This document shows positions 11,017 to 21,922 of a DNA stretch of 64,000 bases, piece by piece; position 1 is the stretch's first letter; each line of letters starts with the position of its first letter. Under the pieces are notes generated by a model. That model worked only from the letters and a program-made list of their open reading frames with translations. It was not told the DNA's origin and did not search any database. The stretch comes from Diphasiastrum complanatum (Eukaryota > Streptophyta > Lycopodiopsida > Lycopodiales > Lycopodiaceae). The stretch spans positions 6,703,382 through 6,767,381 of the forward strand of contig CM055100.1 in the NCBI GenBank assembly GCA_029204225.1. The letters run 5' to 3'. The translations under genes were made by a program, and so were the position numbers.

Positions 11017-11698
11017 TGTAAAAATTACAGCAAATAAGGATCCTAAAACACTTGAAATGATGAGGGAAACAATAGATTATGATTTCATAAGATTAGCACA
11101 AGTTGAACCATCAAAATCCATCAAAAATCTATGCTTGAACCTCACTAAATGGCCCAAATCCTTGAAGAAGGCTTCACACGTGTGAAAGTACGGCCTCCCA
11201 CAGTCTGAGTACTGTACACCAGACCTACATTCAATCCTATAATCATTAGTAATCACAAGTACTCAAACAATTATGAACATAGAGAGCAATTGCACCATTA
11301 TGAGAGAAAAAACATGAAATTGCTTGATTGATTTTGGTGAGATATCATCACCTATATATACATGATCCATCACGGTTTTGGGCAGGTATGAGTAGCCCTA
11401 AACCTATCCCTAATGCTAATTTTGGTGGATCTTTCATCCCTACCAAGTTAGGGTTGGAATCTTGGAGATCCCTCAACAATGCAAAAATTACCAAAAATAG
11501 CTCCTATTTTTTCTCCCTTGTATCTAAGCATAATTTGGACTCATTCCAAAGGTTCTAACACTTAGGTCTACTTGAGAACATCCTTATGAATGGAATCCTA
11601 TGCTATTTGGCACGTGTGACAAGCCACATCATGACCATCTAACTATTTACAAGTCATATGACCAAAACTAGTCAAGCTAGAATTGTGAATTTTTAACA
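11017..11698 (-). repeat. 5' LTR of B
   Basis: 682 bp and almost identical to 5540-6222. The palindrome TTCACACGTGTGAA is at 11173-11186. The LTR ends at 11698, followed by the TSD AAACT and the rest of the A1 LTR. Confidence 0.96.
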
Positions 11699-11703
11699 AA
11701 ACT

Positions 11704-11850
11704 CGCATTCTATCTTTCCCACACTTTAAAAAAGTGTTTATTCAAATGAACTTTGAAAAGTCAACCTCTAAGTCTAAAACAAGTTTTGGCCTCAATATGC
11801 CAAATATGAAAATATTGCAAAATGTGATGAAACTAGTTGAATCTTTCACA
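11704..11850 (-). repeat. 5' LTR of A1, remaining part after nested B
   Basis: Continues the A1 LTR to its TTTCACA terminus at 11850. The sequence matches 190-336. Beyond 11850 the sequence changes to a Gypsy integrase fragment, so A1 was inserted into or next to that relic. Confidence 0.92.
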
Positions 11851-12340
11851 AATTTTCACACAAAGGTCCTTCTTGTGTAACCAATGATCATGCCATGCCT
11901 CGTGTCGTGCTTTCTCAGCTGCTAGTGCATGCACAGCCAGTATGCATGTCTCGCAAAGTTTGTGTAAGGCTTCATGACGTAGTTGTAGAGATTTGAATTC
12001 ATCAAGGCATTGTGTTATGATGACCATTTGAATGATGGCACCAAAAACTCTGCTGGCATTACTACATTATGACCATAAACCAGTTGGAATGGCGTTTGAT
12101 TAGTGTTTCCCTTGTATGTTGCCCTGAATGCCTACAACACAGCATGTAACTTGTGTTCCCAATCAGATCTGCTAGCTTCAAATGTTTTTGTGATAATGGT
12201 ACACAGGATGTTGTTGGATGATTCTGTCTGTCCATTATCTCAAGGATGATAAGGTGTGCTGAATTGATGGATCACAAAGAATTCCACCAGTAGGACCTTG
12301 ATGGCCTCATTGACGAAATGACTTCTACAATCGATGATGA
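11851..12340 (-). pseudogene. Ty3/Gypsy integrase fragment
   Basis: The reverse strand reads a typical Gypsy integrase end: STPYHP, then a stop, DNGQTESSNNIL, DWEHKLHAVL, AFRATYKGNTNQTPFQLVYG and MPAEFLVPS. A different frame follows (QCLDEFKSLQLRHEALHKLC). The motifs TPYHPQ.NGQ.E and TP..LVYG are diagnostic of Metaviridae-type pol rather than Copia. At least two stops and one frameshift are present. Its ends are cut by A1 on the left and by an LTR relic on the right. Confidence 0.85.
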
Positions 12341-12940
12341 ATTACCACTTTTAAAAAGTGAGGAAAATAGTAGGAGGTCAATTTTGGTAGATTCAGATTT
12401 AAATGTTGGAGACATTGAATCTAGTCTACATTAATGTTAGGTTTTTTGATATGGAGGGAAACCAAGATCATCAATGATGCATGGATCTATTATATATAGT
12501 TATACACACATGGGAAGAGAAGCTTTATCTCTCTCTCATCTCATTTCATGCTTATACATGCATTCTCTTGGATTCATCTATCCATTGGTGCACTATATTT
12601 GTGAAATCTTGCAATCTTCTGTAGAATGCTCATATTGTGCTATATTTGGGTCCACACGTGGGAAATACAATACTTACTATTTTTGTATAGACAGAAACTT
12701 CATTTCATCTTATGTTTGATGTTTGATCAAGTTCTTATTGAGTTTGTATCTCTTTCATTAAGTAGATGCTGATTTTTCTATGATGCAAATGTGTAGATTA
12801 TGTTGACTTTCATACAAAAGATCAAGAGGATGAATTGGATCTTAGTGATTCATATTTTTTCACATGGCATCAAATCTTGTATTGTAGGTTATGAAAGGAT
12901 CAAGCACATCTATCAAGGATTTGAAGGAGTTTCTACGTAG
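12341..12940 (+). repeat. Diverged A-family-like LTR with leader stub
   Basis: The plus strand resembles the A LTR over much of its length: an ACATTGAATCTAG region, TCATTTCATGCTTATACATG, CTATCCATTGGTGCACTAT and TCCACACGTGGG. It ends TTTTTTCACA at 12864, followed by a decayed PBS (TGGCATCAAATC) and leader like that of A1. The left end is unclear. It is an old LTR that lost its coding region when the F fragment at 12941 arrived. Confidence 0.65.
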
Positions 12941-13330
12941 AATTTGCTTTGAACATGAACACAGATCATGCTACATAGTAACACAGACAGAAAGCACTCT
13001 CCACAATCTCATGTAGCAAACTATATTTCTCAAAATCAAAATACACTATACATATAGTTCTTCACTATGGCAAGCCCATGTTGCCATTCACAGGACGTGT
13101 GTCCCGTCGACTCATCTCTTGGTGAGGCCAACTGATCCTTATCCACTGACAGGACCCACAATACAGTAACACAGTAGTTCTACTTTGATTCTAACTCTCA
13201 CCATTAAAGTAGAATCTACTTTTTATACATCCATATACATAGCTTCAAAGCTAACAAACTTTAAGTACAGAAAGCTTTGATCTAAACTTATCAAACTTTT
13301 CTCTAATGAGTGGCTTAGTGAAAAACTGCA
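12941..13330 (-). mobile_element. F-family Copia 3' end and LTR fragment
   Basis: The reverse strand matches element F at 59120-59540. 13195-13330 encodes the end of RNase H (EKFDKFRSKLSVLKVC). Then comes a degenerate polypurine stretch and a 254-bp LTR (12941-13194), colinear with 59271-59540 but about 20 percent different by eye. The coding part breaks off near 13330. Confidence 0.75.
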
Positions 13331-14660
13331 AATACAAGATAACCAGCAGACACAATCACCAAGTAGGGGAACAACTCTAGATCCAGATTCCTCTTCCCCT
13401 CAAGTGTAGTCATTACAACAAACTAACTCACCTTCTCATGTGCAACAAGTACTTGTATCAACACAAGGAGAAAGAAAAATGCCCGACACCACATAGTCGA
13501 CCCTTCACTTGAAGTTGAATGGGTGTAATTTTTTGGTGAGCTTTTTGCGGGAAGCTTTTTTGGATGAGCTTTTGAAGGCGAGCTTTTTTGTGTTCAAAGC
13601 GAGCTTTTTCTAGTATTGCATTTTACCCAAAGGAATATACAAGTAAAGAGACTACTGATTTTCATTTGTCTCCACACAATATGGCATAGCCATTTAACCT
13701 TAATGTTATGGATAGTACTATAGGATAATATCAAATGACCCCTGTTGTAGATCAATCTCTGAGTTGGTATGTTGGTACATTGGAGTTGCTTGGTTGGTTG
13801 CCTGGTTGTTGCTTGGATGATATGAGTTGACTACTGATGGTGGGCTTTCCAAACCGAGCCTTTTTGAGTTTAGATCAAGGATTATATATTTCTAAATGTC
13901 ACACATTACGGCATCTTGCAATTATTTCAAAATGTCACCCATTACAATAGCCATTAACACTAAAAAACATGTTATGTATGTTAAACTACCAATACAACAG
14001 TCATGGGTCCAAGTGAACAACCCACCGTCACCTTTGCATAAGTTCACAAGAAATGATTGTTGGCAATACAAAACAACTACGTGATAGGGAGAAAGAACAA
14101 TTCCATACTTACTAGACTTGCCAACTCGAATAATCAAAGCACCTCATAGGGGCGACCGACATACTATTGAATGGAATGTGCAAGCTATCTAATGGAAATA
14201 AATTTGTCAAACATTCATATGCATAATGACAATTGTTTTTTCCATTTCAACCCTACTCACGTGTTGTTATGTGGCTACTCCATTTGGCCATTCGCCCTAT
14301 CTAAAAACAATAACTATTGTATTCATGGATAAGTTCTCCCGCAAGTGAGTGCTTGAAAGACATCAACTTCATTCAGACTGGCGTGATGATGAACATGTTG
14401 CTTAGCTGATCGAATCCCAAAATCCTTAAAAAAATGAAATATATATGCTTGTAGGCAGTATATGGCTTTCTTCTAGCCACTCGTTTTTGGAAGACTGGAC
14501 AAGTGCATGATGGATTGGCATGTATATGAACATCATAATGAATCCCCATTTGCAGAGAAGACTCAGTCTCAATTTCAAAAATCTCATGTTGTGACTACAG
14601 TACTACTTTCTCTGTTAGCACAAAAGCATTCAAGGTCAGGGCTTTTTCTATATGTGCTTG
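13331..14660. other. Unassigned stretch, no supported gene
   Basis: Short frames only; none has a recognisable motif or a partner copy in the window. It contains a cluster of GAGCTTTTT-like repeats (13521-13628). The right part may be the 3' end of the transposase-like pseudogene to its right or flanking sequence of that locus. Confidence 0.4.
13521..13628. repeat. Cluster of GAGCTTTTT-type short repeats
   Basis: Five copies of (G/A)AGCTTTTT(T) occur within about 100 bp (from about 13538 to 13609). The cluster is bounded by GGGTGTAATT on the left and GCATTTTACCC on the right, which are imperfectly inverted. This looks like a small non-autonomous DNA element or a subterminal repeat region, but no TSD is obvious. 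Confidence 0.35.
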
Positions 14661-14662
14661 TG

Positions 14663-15345
14663 CTATTTTTGATACTTTTGTCCTATGCCTTGGTCGTTTG
14701 TTGTCATGAGTTTTGGAGTGATCTTCTTTGTTGTGACCTGCACATGTTGTTTGGGTCCAAAAACATCGGCAACATTACTCACACTAGCAGCCTTCACTTC
14801 TAATTGAAATTCTGTTGCAATCAACATGTCCACCTCTGATTGCACCAATTTCGTTCCTTCAGCGACATGCCAGATGCTTGGCAGTTTTGCTGGTGTTGGA
14901 TTGATGTTCTTCTCTCGGTTCCAACTATGGGTGCAATCACTATTGCAAAACCACATCATTTGCTAGGAGTTCCCATTTGGATGATGTCTTGTAGAAAAAA
15001 AACATGGGGCAGGAGTGCCTTTCGATGAATTTGTTATTGCACGATTGCATTTTCTGCTCTTTGGGATCCATCCAGGCACTTCACTCAACTGCCAATGTTA
15101 GTTCTCCTAATTGCCCAAAATGTATCATGTATTATGCATTCCACCACATCTTGTCTGTCTTGGAAAACAAAGTTACCTATTTGAGGTTGAGCCCCTGAGG
15201 TCTGAGGTACCTGTGTACCTTGTCCAAGTGCACTTCCATCTACTTGAAAGATAATTTTTTTAGGGCGACTCCTTTCCTTGTGTTTCTTGGTAACTTGAAT
15301 TGATTCTGGTTTGTGACTGCTATCATCATCTATGTCCACAACCAA
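14663..15345 (-). pseudogene. Probable C-terminal part of the transposase-like gene
   Basis: These reverse-strand frames follow the catalytic part in the same direction. 15085-15345 encodes an acidic then basic, Gln-rich stretch (VDIDDDSSHK; KKHKERSRPKK). 14663-14959 encodes a piece with KLPSIWHVAEGTKLVQ. Around 15000-15050 a frame reads FIERHSCPMFFFYK, a Cys/His pattern that could be the remnant of a small zinc site. I cannot name a domain. Linking these to one gene rests on position, strand and lack of other candidates. Confidence 0.4.
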
Positions 15346-15419
15346 GAAAGGCCTCCTCTTCTATCACATGGTCTCTCTCTCACCCTACAAGTTGGTTCGA
15401 TTGTGGTATATTGGAGTGC

Positions 15420-16425
15420 CTACGACAACTTTATGAAGTGTCTGTGATACCATTGTTGGAATGAAGTCTTTGATGAGCTTCTTTCAAGTAAACTCTTCAA
15501 GCTTGGTCCAACACCCAAATGTTTTCCCATAATATATGCATGTTGTTTTGCACTTTGCAAAAGAGCGTTTGCCATATTAGACACAGCTGCATCATACAAG
15601 GAAATCCTCTCTTTTTGCCCCTCTCCAGCAAGCCAGCTACCATGTTTCGATTTGAATAAACTGGTTTGTGGAGTATTTGCAGCAGCATTGCTATCCAACG
15701 CCTTATGAATGCAAAAAATAAACATCTCAGTATCTAATAACAAAAACGGTTAAAACTGATAAAAGCAAATCAAATTTGCTATTTAACAGTGTGGAAAAAA
15801 CTTACTGCCACCATGAAATCACCCCAATGAGCTATTTTGACATTCCACCAGCTCAACCAGCTATCCAAAGCTGGGATATTGGACTCCTTCACTTTTGATG
15901 TCCTCCACCATTGTCTAATTAACTTGTAATGTTCCAATGCTTCTTCCTTGGTTGCGGCAGTCCTCCAATTTTCGCATAATTTCTTGTGTTGAGCCATTTG
16001 TTCCTGGGGAACATATGCATTGGTGTTTCTCACGAGGCTTTGTTCCCAATGAAATAGGCATGACCTCTCACGACCACTCATGACATTGTCTGCACCCCCA
16101 TTGTACACTATTCTATCTGCCCTCCAGTTTGCTTGGGTTTCGTCTGCCATGAACCCACAAAAGTCAGCATTGTTGTGGCCAGCACACTCCATGATTGCAT
16201 TGAGATCTCCCAAAATAGAATTTGTGTCCCGTTATCATCTTCCTTCATCTCACATGTAGCTATGCTCAATAGGTCTTGCACACTGAACATGATAAAATAA
16301 TAAGTTTATCTTTAAAGAGGACAAAGTTGTCTAATATGGTTCGAAAAGAAAATACATATTCCTTGGGTTGTAGACATGGCATGCCATTGTTGACCACCCA
16401 ATTACTCTTTTGGTGTGATCAAATT
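15420..16425 (-). pseudogene. DDE (MULE-like) transposase-like catalytic region, broken
   Basis: The reverse strand reads VQFDHTKRVIGWSTMACH (Asp codon 16418-16420), an intron-like gap with acceptor TTTTATCATGTTCAG near 16290, then LLSIATCEMKEDDNG. After a frameshift it continues DLNAIMECAG and GFMADETQANWRADR (Asp codon 16142-16144), ERSCLFHWEQSLV, HYKLIRQWW and ALDSWLSWWNV. A separate exon (15420-15743) has RISLYDAAVSNMANALLQ. First Asp, second Asp and a C-x2-FHW block are the usual order in MULE-type DDE transposases. The expected Glu near the third part looks replaced (SLFKSKHGSW). Family assignment is from memory; the frameshift and in-frame stops mark it as inactive. Confidence 0.6.
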
Positions 16426-16775
16426 GGACCCAAGCACTTTTTAGATCGCCCTTGCCTGTTTGTCTGATTTACTAAATCCATCCTAAAGCAGGTCCCTTCA
16501 TTGACATCTTGAAAACAAAGCATCGTTCTTTCAAAGAACCTTCTCTTAGAAATCTAAAGAAGTCGTACATTGAATTCTTCTTTAGGTGTAGAAGACCTGT
16601 CCAAACCATCTCCCAAAGGCATCACTGTGTTTTTTGCCTTGGAGACCATCCAACGTAACCTGGATAGGTAGATGCAATATAAATTGAAAGTGTTTCAAGA
16701 GTTTAAAAAAAGAAATCTCAAAACAAATATTTATTTATAAAAAAATGATGTACCTCCTGTTTTAGACAAGAGGAA

Positions 16776-17633
16776 TCAATTCATCCAAAAAGTTTCCAAG
16801 TTCCAGATCTCTGACAACCTCATCTGGTAGTTGATCAGGCTTAGAGTTAATGAGATCAAATCTCTTGCAATCATCATTTGCACTTTTCTAGGTCCAGCAT
16901 TCTTGTCAGCCCTTACCGCTCTTTCAACCAGGAGTCGAGTGTTTTCAATAATACTCCTTGATGTCCCAAGTTGCACATCATGTAAGTGTTTTCTAGAGTG
17001 TATCATCAACCTAGTTAGTGTCTCATTGCTTGGCATCACATAGTATAGAATGCACAAGCAAGTGTCAACACATGTTGCGTGTCGTTTGCAGAAGGGACAA
17101 ATAATGTTTTCATCAGAATTTGCAACATAAGCTAGTGGGCATTTCTTCTTCAGCAAGCCTTTGAAGAAGGTTCCATTGTGTTGGCCATTATTTATCTTGT
17201 GTGTACAAGACACACCAAAACATTGGAACATCCCAGCACAATAACTCTCCTGAACCACCCCTTCAAATGCCACATTGCTTGTTATTGGTTTGGTCCACAT
17301 GTGTCCATTGAATTTATGCTCCAAGCCGGTCATCGAATTAAATTTATTGAATGTCGGAGAAAATTCAAACACGATATCACCATCATAGAATCAAGGTATT
17401 TCATCCACTATCATGCGTGTTGGTGTCTTTTTAATCAGTCTAGAAAGTAGTGTGGATTGAGTTTGTGAAATGATCATCAGAATGACACTACTTCCTTCCA
17501 GTCCAATAGATTTTTTAGTCTCTATGAGGGTAGTATCATCGTCAAATTCAACTCCTTTTCCATGGCATTTTGTTGGACTATCTGATTCTATTGACAATGG
17601 TGGTGATTGCATCTGCTCTCTAAAAAGTGGCAT
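16776..17633 (-). pseudogene. N-terminal Cys/His-rich (zinc-finger-like) region of the transposase-like gene
   Basis: Two reverse-strand frames, 17391-17633 and 16776-17372, lie in the same phase and are separated by a single TGA, so they were probably one exon. The second contains CAGMFQCFGVSCTHK and ENIICPFCKRHATC. The spaced Cys/His residues look like a WRKY/GCM1- or FLYWCH-type zinc domain, common at the N-terminus of MULE-like transposases. A helical region follows (LLVERAVRADKNAGPRK). The 3' boundary near 16776 fits an exon end before the catalytic part. A 1-bp frameshift near 17620 joins it to the frame at 17588-17782. Confidence 0.5.
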
Positions 17634-18072
17634 TTCAATTCAAACTCAGCATCTGTGGGATCATCATCCAACAATATTGGTTGTAGGCCATGGGTTGGCT
17701 GGTGAGATTGTCTGCTTGTGTTAAACCCGCCTCTGAGGGTGTATGTGTTTATATTGTCACTCAGATTTTCTTGGCTAATCACATTGTAGTGCCTTATATA
17801 GAAGCATCTAATATGAACGGAACATTTCCCTCTATGTTCGGGTGCTCCTTCATTGGGATCAGCAAGGGTACACCACCTTCCACTGCTACTATGGCATTGA
17901 AATTGATCAATTTATACAAATCCCATAGTCTCCTTTCTAGATATCTCTTATTGACAACATATATGCCATCCAGCAAGGGTACTTTGATAGGTCCAATTGC
18001 ACTATTCGGAAACTCGATTGTCACCTCCATCTTTCCTACTAGACACGTAATGTACTGGAACACTACTCGCAA
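17588..18072 (-). pseudogene. 5' exon(s) of the leftward transposase-like gene, function unknown
   Basis: 17794-18072 is an open 92-residue frame (IGPIKVPLLDGIYVVN; LYKLINFNAIVAVEGG). 17588-17782 follows with an acidic run (LDDDPTDAEFELK). I recognise neither. They head the leftward set of exons and face the rightward ParB/methylase-like gene across a gap of about 540 bp. They could instead belong to an unrelated small gene. Confidence 0.4.
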
Positions 18073-18610
18073 AGGCTAGGATGACAAAGCCAAACACCAG
18101 AGAAAAAATTGTATATTATGGAGCAAAAGAAACATCTGGCAAAGTCAGATGAGCATGTCTTAATTTCACAAACTAGTCCATATAAGTACCACAACTTGAG
18201 ACACATATAACCTACGATAATTTCGATAAGCCTGTTAGATGTCGAGAGAGTTAAGAATTGCCATCAAATTTAGCATCATACCATGGCATCATATCTTGTA
18301 CAATTCAGCAAAAATGGTCAGACATTGAAGGATAGCCAGTATTACAACAAGAATAGCCATAATAGGCAAAACTGTTTGAATCTTGTGATGGATCAATCTC
18401 CCAAAAACCAATTTGTTCATTAGCAATCACACATTTTTCCACAATTAACATGCATACTGCTTTTGATCTTTGTATTTTGAATCAAGGCTACTGGCAAGGA
18501 AGCTCAAATATCTATCATGTCCTCAGAATAATGTTAGCGCCCGATAGCAATCCGTTCATGTTGAATTTGCAAGTTGCAATCTCATTTGCTACTAAGCTCC
18601 AATTATTCCA
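18073..18610. promoter_or_regulatory. Intergenic space between divergent pseudogenes
   Basis: No convincing coding frame is present. It lies between the 5' ends of the two divergent genes, so it would have held both promoters. I see no clear TATA pair or palindrome that I would call. Confidence 0.35.
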
Positions 18611-19736
18611 CATTCAGATATCCAAGATTGGGGTCCAGTGTGGCAAGAGGTCAATAACGAGTTTGAGGAGGAGGTTTTGAGAAGTAGTGACTGGCAACAC
18701 CTGTCGAACAAAAAGTTTTTGTTCTGGGATGGCAAGCATCGTGTGAAGGCGTGGATGAGTAAAATCAAAAATTCGATTTTTGCTTACATATTGCTTTGGT
18801 TGAAATCCCTTGAACTTAACGACCTGCTTTTATGCAATTTTTCCTACCATGAGGACTAAACACATGTGAGTTGAATGCTCATTATTGGATGTTGGAAGAG
18901 CATATGTGGAAAAGCTTATTCTGGCCTTCACTCCATCAATAGGTTTGTATTGTACAATAAGAATGGTAGAACTATTGCATATTGTGACACGACTTACTTA
19001 TCTTTTTTCTCAGATTAACTAGTGTCTTTGTGCCCCACACCCTGTCCCACGACATCTTCATGATGCAGAAGTTTGGTATTTTCAACAAAAAAATATTGTT
19101 AAAACATGTGTCTCTTGAAGACAAAAGCTGGATGGAAGCTGAAATGAAGAGAGAAATACGAAGTGTGCAAAAGCCATGGTACAACGTTCCGATGGTTGTC
19201 CTTGCACAACTTGTTTATAAGGTATTGTATTGAATGTTTTTTTTTGTCATTGTACATTTTGCTTGAATCCAGAATTTTATTATTTCTCATATTGGAGGAA
19301 GATTTCAACATGATGGTCAATGATGCCACATCCAAGATAGAAAAGCAACAGCTAAGTGTGGACGAATACAGAATCCAACACGAGGCAGCCATACAGGTGT
19401 GTCATTGTCCTACTCATGCATGCTTTAATTGTCTTTTTTAAGGTACTTATAAAAATGACGCATAACCGTAGGCTATGGAGACAACATTTAGAGATCGGGC
19501 ATACAAGTTGGCAGTGATTGCAAATCCTACTAATGGCCCTGGATTCTTTCACATTATATTCGATTTAGATTGGGAATCAAAGGGACTGGTGATCATGGAG
19601 GACAAACTACAAATAATTGTGGCTTCTAGTGTTGGCCCAACCAAGTAAGTATACAATTATTTTCTCTGAAAAAATATATTTGTCTGATGGTTTTGTGACT
19701 AACGTGCTCGTTTGTAGGAAAAAAAGAGGTGCTAGC
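18611..19736 (+). pseudogene. ParB-like 5' half of a DNA-methylase-like gene, interrupted by element C
   Basis: Spliced-looking exons on the plus strand. 18611-18770 contains WGPVWQEVNNEFEEE and then KKFLFWDGKHRVKAWMSKI, close to the ParB/Srx-type DG(N/K)HR..A signature. 19020-19222 reads LSHDIFMMQKFGIFNKK and KPWYNVPMVVLAQLVYK. 19303-19396 ends ...YRIQHEAAIQ before a GTGTGT donor. 19470-19646 ends SVGPTK before GTAAGT. A TTTGTAG acceptor at about 19718 opens the exon that C interrupts at 19737. ParB-like domains are often fused to DNA methylases in mobile elements. Exon borders are by eye. Confidence 0.5.
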
Positions 19737-20339
19737 TGCGAAGAATTGCCAAAAATTGGCAAATCTAGCTTGATCAAAAACCATGTAGAATAGTCTAAAT
19801 TGTGTACACAAGTGGGTCCCGCACATGTGAGGCCATGATGCCACATGGAAAACCCATCCTAATGTAGGTTAGGTCAAGTCAAGAGAGTTGGTCATGTCTA
19901 GGATCTAGGCTAGGGTTTCATTTTGGGGCAAGAAGGGTGAGTTAACTTCCTTTTTACATGCTGGAAATCCACCTAACTTCAAGAAGGAAGTCGAATTTGC
20001 TATGTATTCCCTCTCTCCATAGTGAGAAGACAGAAAATTTTTGGAGCTCATTGGCAATCTCAAGCTAGTTCACTATTTTTTGTGATCCAAATGAAACCAA
20101 ATCAATTTCTACTTGTTTCTCAGGTTGAAGGCCGTACTAAGCCTGTAGTACACACATGTGGGCTCGGATTTCAATGTTTATCAATTCTTTTGATTGTTAA
20201 TGCTTGTTGTTTGTCAAACTGCCAATCTAGATCAACTTTTTTGTGTCTAGTTTTTTGATAGATTGTTAAGCAAGCATCCAATCACTCTTGTGGATCTTTT
20301 GTAGGTCCATTTATGGTCCTAAAGTATAGTACTTTCACA
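19737..20339 (+). repeat. 5' LTR of C
   Basis: 603 bp, TGCGAAGAATTGCC (TGTG mutated to TGCG) to CTTTCACA. It lacks a block present in the 3' LTR around 23655-23745. It keeps the GCCGTACT...ACACATGTG module that the 3' LTR has lost. It is followed by the PBS variant TGGTATTAGATC at 20340. Confidence 0.9.
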
Positions 20340-21212
20340 TGGTATTAGATCCAAGTACAAGAGCATAAGCCATTGATCTAATGCAAATCCATTTTTAGCA
20401 AATTTTGGTGCTAAAAGCTAGTATTGAGAGGGCAAGCTAGAATCTTGATTTTGGTGAGGAGATTTGATCCCAAACTTGGTAGGGGTCCAAATCCGTACTG
20501 TCCACATGTGTGGCACCTCTGAACCTGCATTTAATGCATGGTATTCATTTTATCCAGAAAAATTCAATTTGTAGCTGTTGGTGTAATTTTTGGTGGAGAT
20601 CCTAGGATAATCTACCAAGACTATTTGCCATTGATTAGATTTGAATTTATTTCATGGAATCTAATTAATCTAGGCTGAGTTCAAGTCTTATTAAGGTTAA
20701 AAACAGGTCTTGAAAGTACACCAAGAAGGAAGAAAGAGATTAAGTCATTTTTTTGTCCAAAAATAGCCAAAATTGGCAAGATTTGATTGTAAGTAGATTT
20801 CACATCATCTTATCTTCATTCCAACTTTGTGAGGGAGTGCTAGAACTGAGATTATAAGTCCATTTGTTGGATTAGAAATCTAATTTGAGTGAAAAACTAC
20901 AAGAGAGAGACCTTAGTGAGTTTCTAGAGACAATCAAATCCATTTCTTGGCAAGATTTGTTTGAAAGTAGTTTTCACTTCATCTTATCTTCATTCCAGCT
21001 TTGTGAGGGAGTGATAGAACTGTGATTATAAGTCCATTTGTTGGATTAGAAATCAAATTTAAGTGAAACAGTGAGACCTTTGTGAGTTTCAAGTCAATCA
21101 AATCTATTTCTTGTTTGTAGAAGTCACTAGTACAATGTGATCTGTTAAAGCATACCTTCTAGAAGCTAGCGAGAGGTTGAATTCTACAAATTATGCTATT
21201 TGAAAGGTTAGG
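20340..21212 (+). promoter_or_regulatory. C leader with variant primer site
   Basis: The PBS reads TGGTATTAGATC; the related copy at 39534 reads TGGTATCAGATC. The family therefore carries one fixed change from the usual TGGTATCAGAGC. The leader repeats the CCGTACTGTCC...ACATGTGTG module near 20493. It contains two near-identical segments (about 20770-20880 and 20945-21055). The original gag ATG (about 21136) is followed at once by TGA, and a Trp codon near 21203 is TGA. Confidence 0.7.
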
Positions 21213-21788
21213 ATGGAGTCACTCTTGGTGCTCCAAGACCTTTATGAGTTCTTGATTGAAGATGAATATGAACCTCTAGGTGCACAGGAGTTAGCTAGAT
21301 ACAAGAAGAAATCTAGGCTTGCACTTTATTGTGTGAAGATGAATGTGAGCAATGATTTGTTGAGAGAAGTATCAGCTTGTACTAGTTCTAAAGAGGCTTG
21401 GGAGTCTTTAAAATCAATCTATGAGTCTAGCAACACTTCTAGAGTTCTTATGCTTAGAAATCAAAGCATGAGGAGAAGTGAGGAGAGTGCACATGATTAT
21501 GTACTCAGAATCAAGTCTCTAAATAGGGAGTTGGCTTCCATTGGAGAGAAGATTCATGATAGAGAGCTTGTACAAATTGTCCTTAATGGTCTAGGAAATG
21601 ACTTTGCAAATTTGGTCCAAAGTTTTGCCATCCAAGACACTTTGCCAACTATAGAAAAACTTCACAGTGTATTAGTGGCTGAAGAGTGTATAATGCTCCA
21701 TGCAAAATCTAGGATGAGTTCCTTGTCGTTGCAGGATGGTGATGAGAAAGCCATCTCTCATTCGAGGGCAAAAAGAAGACCAATGTAA
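21213..21788 (+). pseudogene. C gag fragment
   Basis: 191-residue open frame of Copia gag (VKMNVSNDLLREVSACTSS; LVQIVLNGLGNDFANLVQS). The natural N-terminus is upstream but blocked by two TGA codons. The frame ends HSRAKRRPM, and a +1 frame continues with the CCHC knuckle CFFCGKKGHYASEC (about 21861-21903). It would supply RNA-binding coat protein if intact. Confidence 0.8.
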
Positions 21789-21922
21789 AGAAGAAGCATC
21801 CAAAGGAGGCCAAAGAAGAGGATGATTCATCAAGCTCAAAGGACAAGTCAAAGCAAAAATGCTTCTTTTGTGGAAAGAAGGGGCATTATGCATCTGAATG
21901 CTACAAGAGACTAAGAGCACAA

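Larger units (their letters stand above)
5540..11698 (-). mobile_element. Complete young Copia element B
   Basis: A full-length 6159-bp Ty1/Copia element with two near-identical LTRs (683 and 682 bp), a PBS, a polypurine tract and one uninterrupted gag-pol ORF. The 5-bp TSD AAACT lies at 5535-5539 and 11699-11703. By eye the LTRs differ at only about four positions plus a 1-bp indel, which suggests recent insertion. It sits inside the 5' LTR of A1. Confidence 0.97.
1..11850 (-). mobile_element. Copia element A1, degenerate, non-autonomous, interrupted by element B
   Basis: Minus-strand Ty1/Copia element. Its 3' LTR runs off the left window edge (1-336). Its 5' LTR is split by nested element B into 5054-5539 and 11704-11850. 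Internal order on the minus strand is primer site, gag, protease, integrase, a non-Copia segment where RT should be, and the RNase H tail. Frames are broken in gag, protease, integrase and RNase H, so it is dead as an autonomous element. The protein fragments are closest to element D in this window. The outer TSD cannot be checked because the left end is outside. Confidence 0.93.

Noticed and set aside
20770-21055. Repeated segments in the C leader considered as a CRISPR-like or satellite array
   Set aside because: Only two copies, in a retrotransposon leader of a eukaryote; no spacer pattern.
21136-21212. TGA codons in C gag taken as recoding or an alternative genetic code
   Set aside because: The neighbouring elements use TGA as a normal stop and one of the two replaces a conserved Trp codon; simple mutation is enough.
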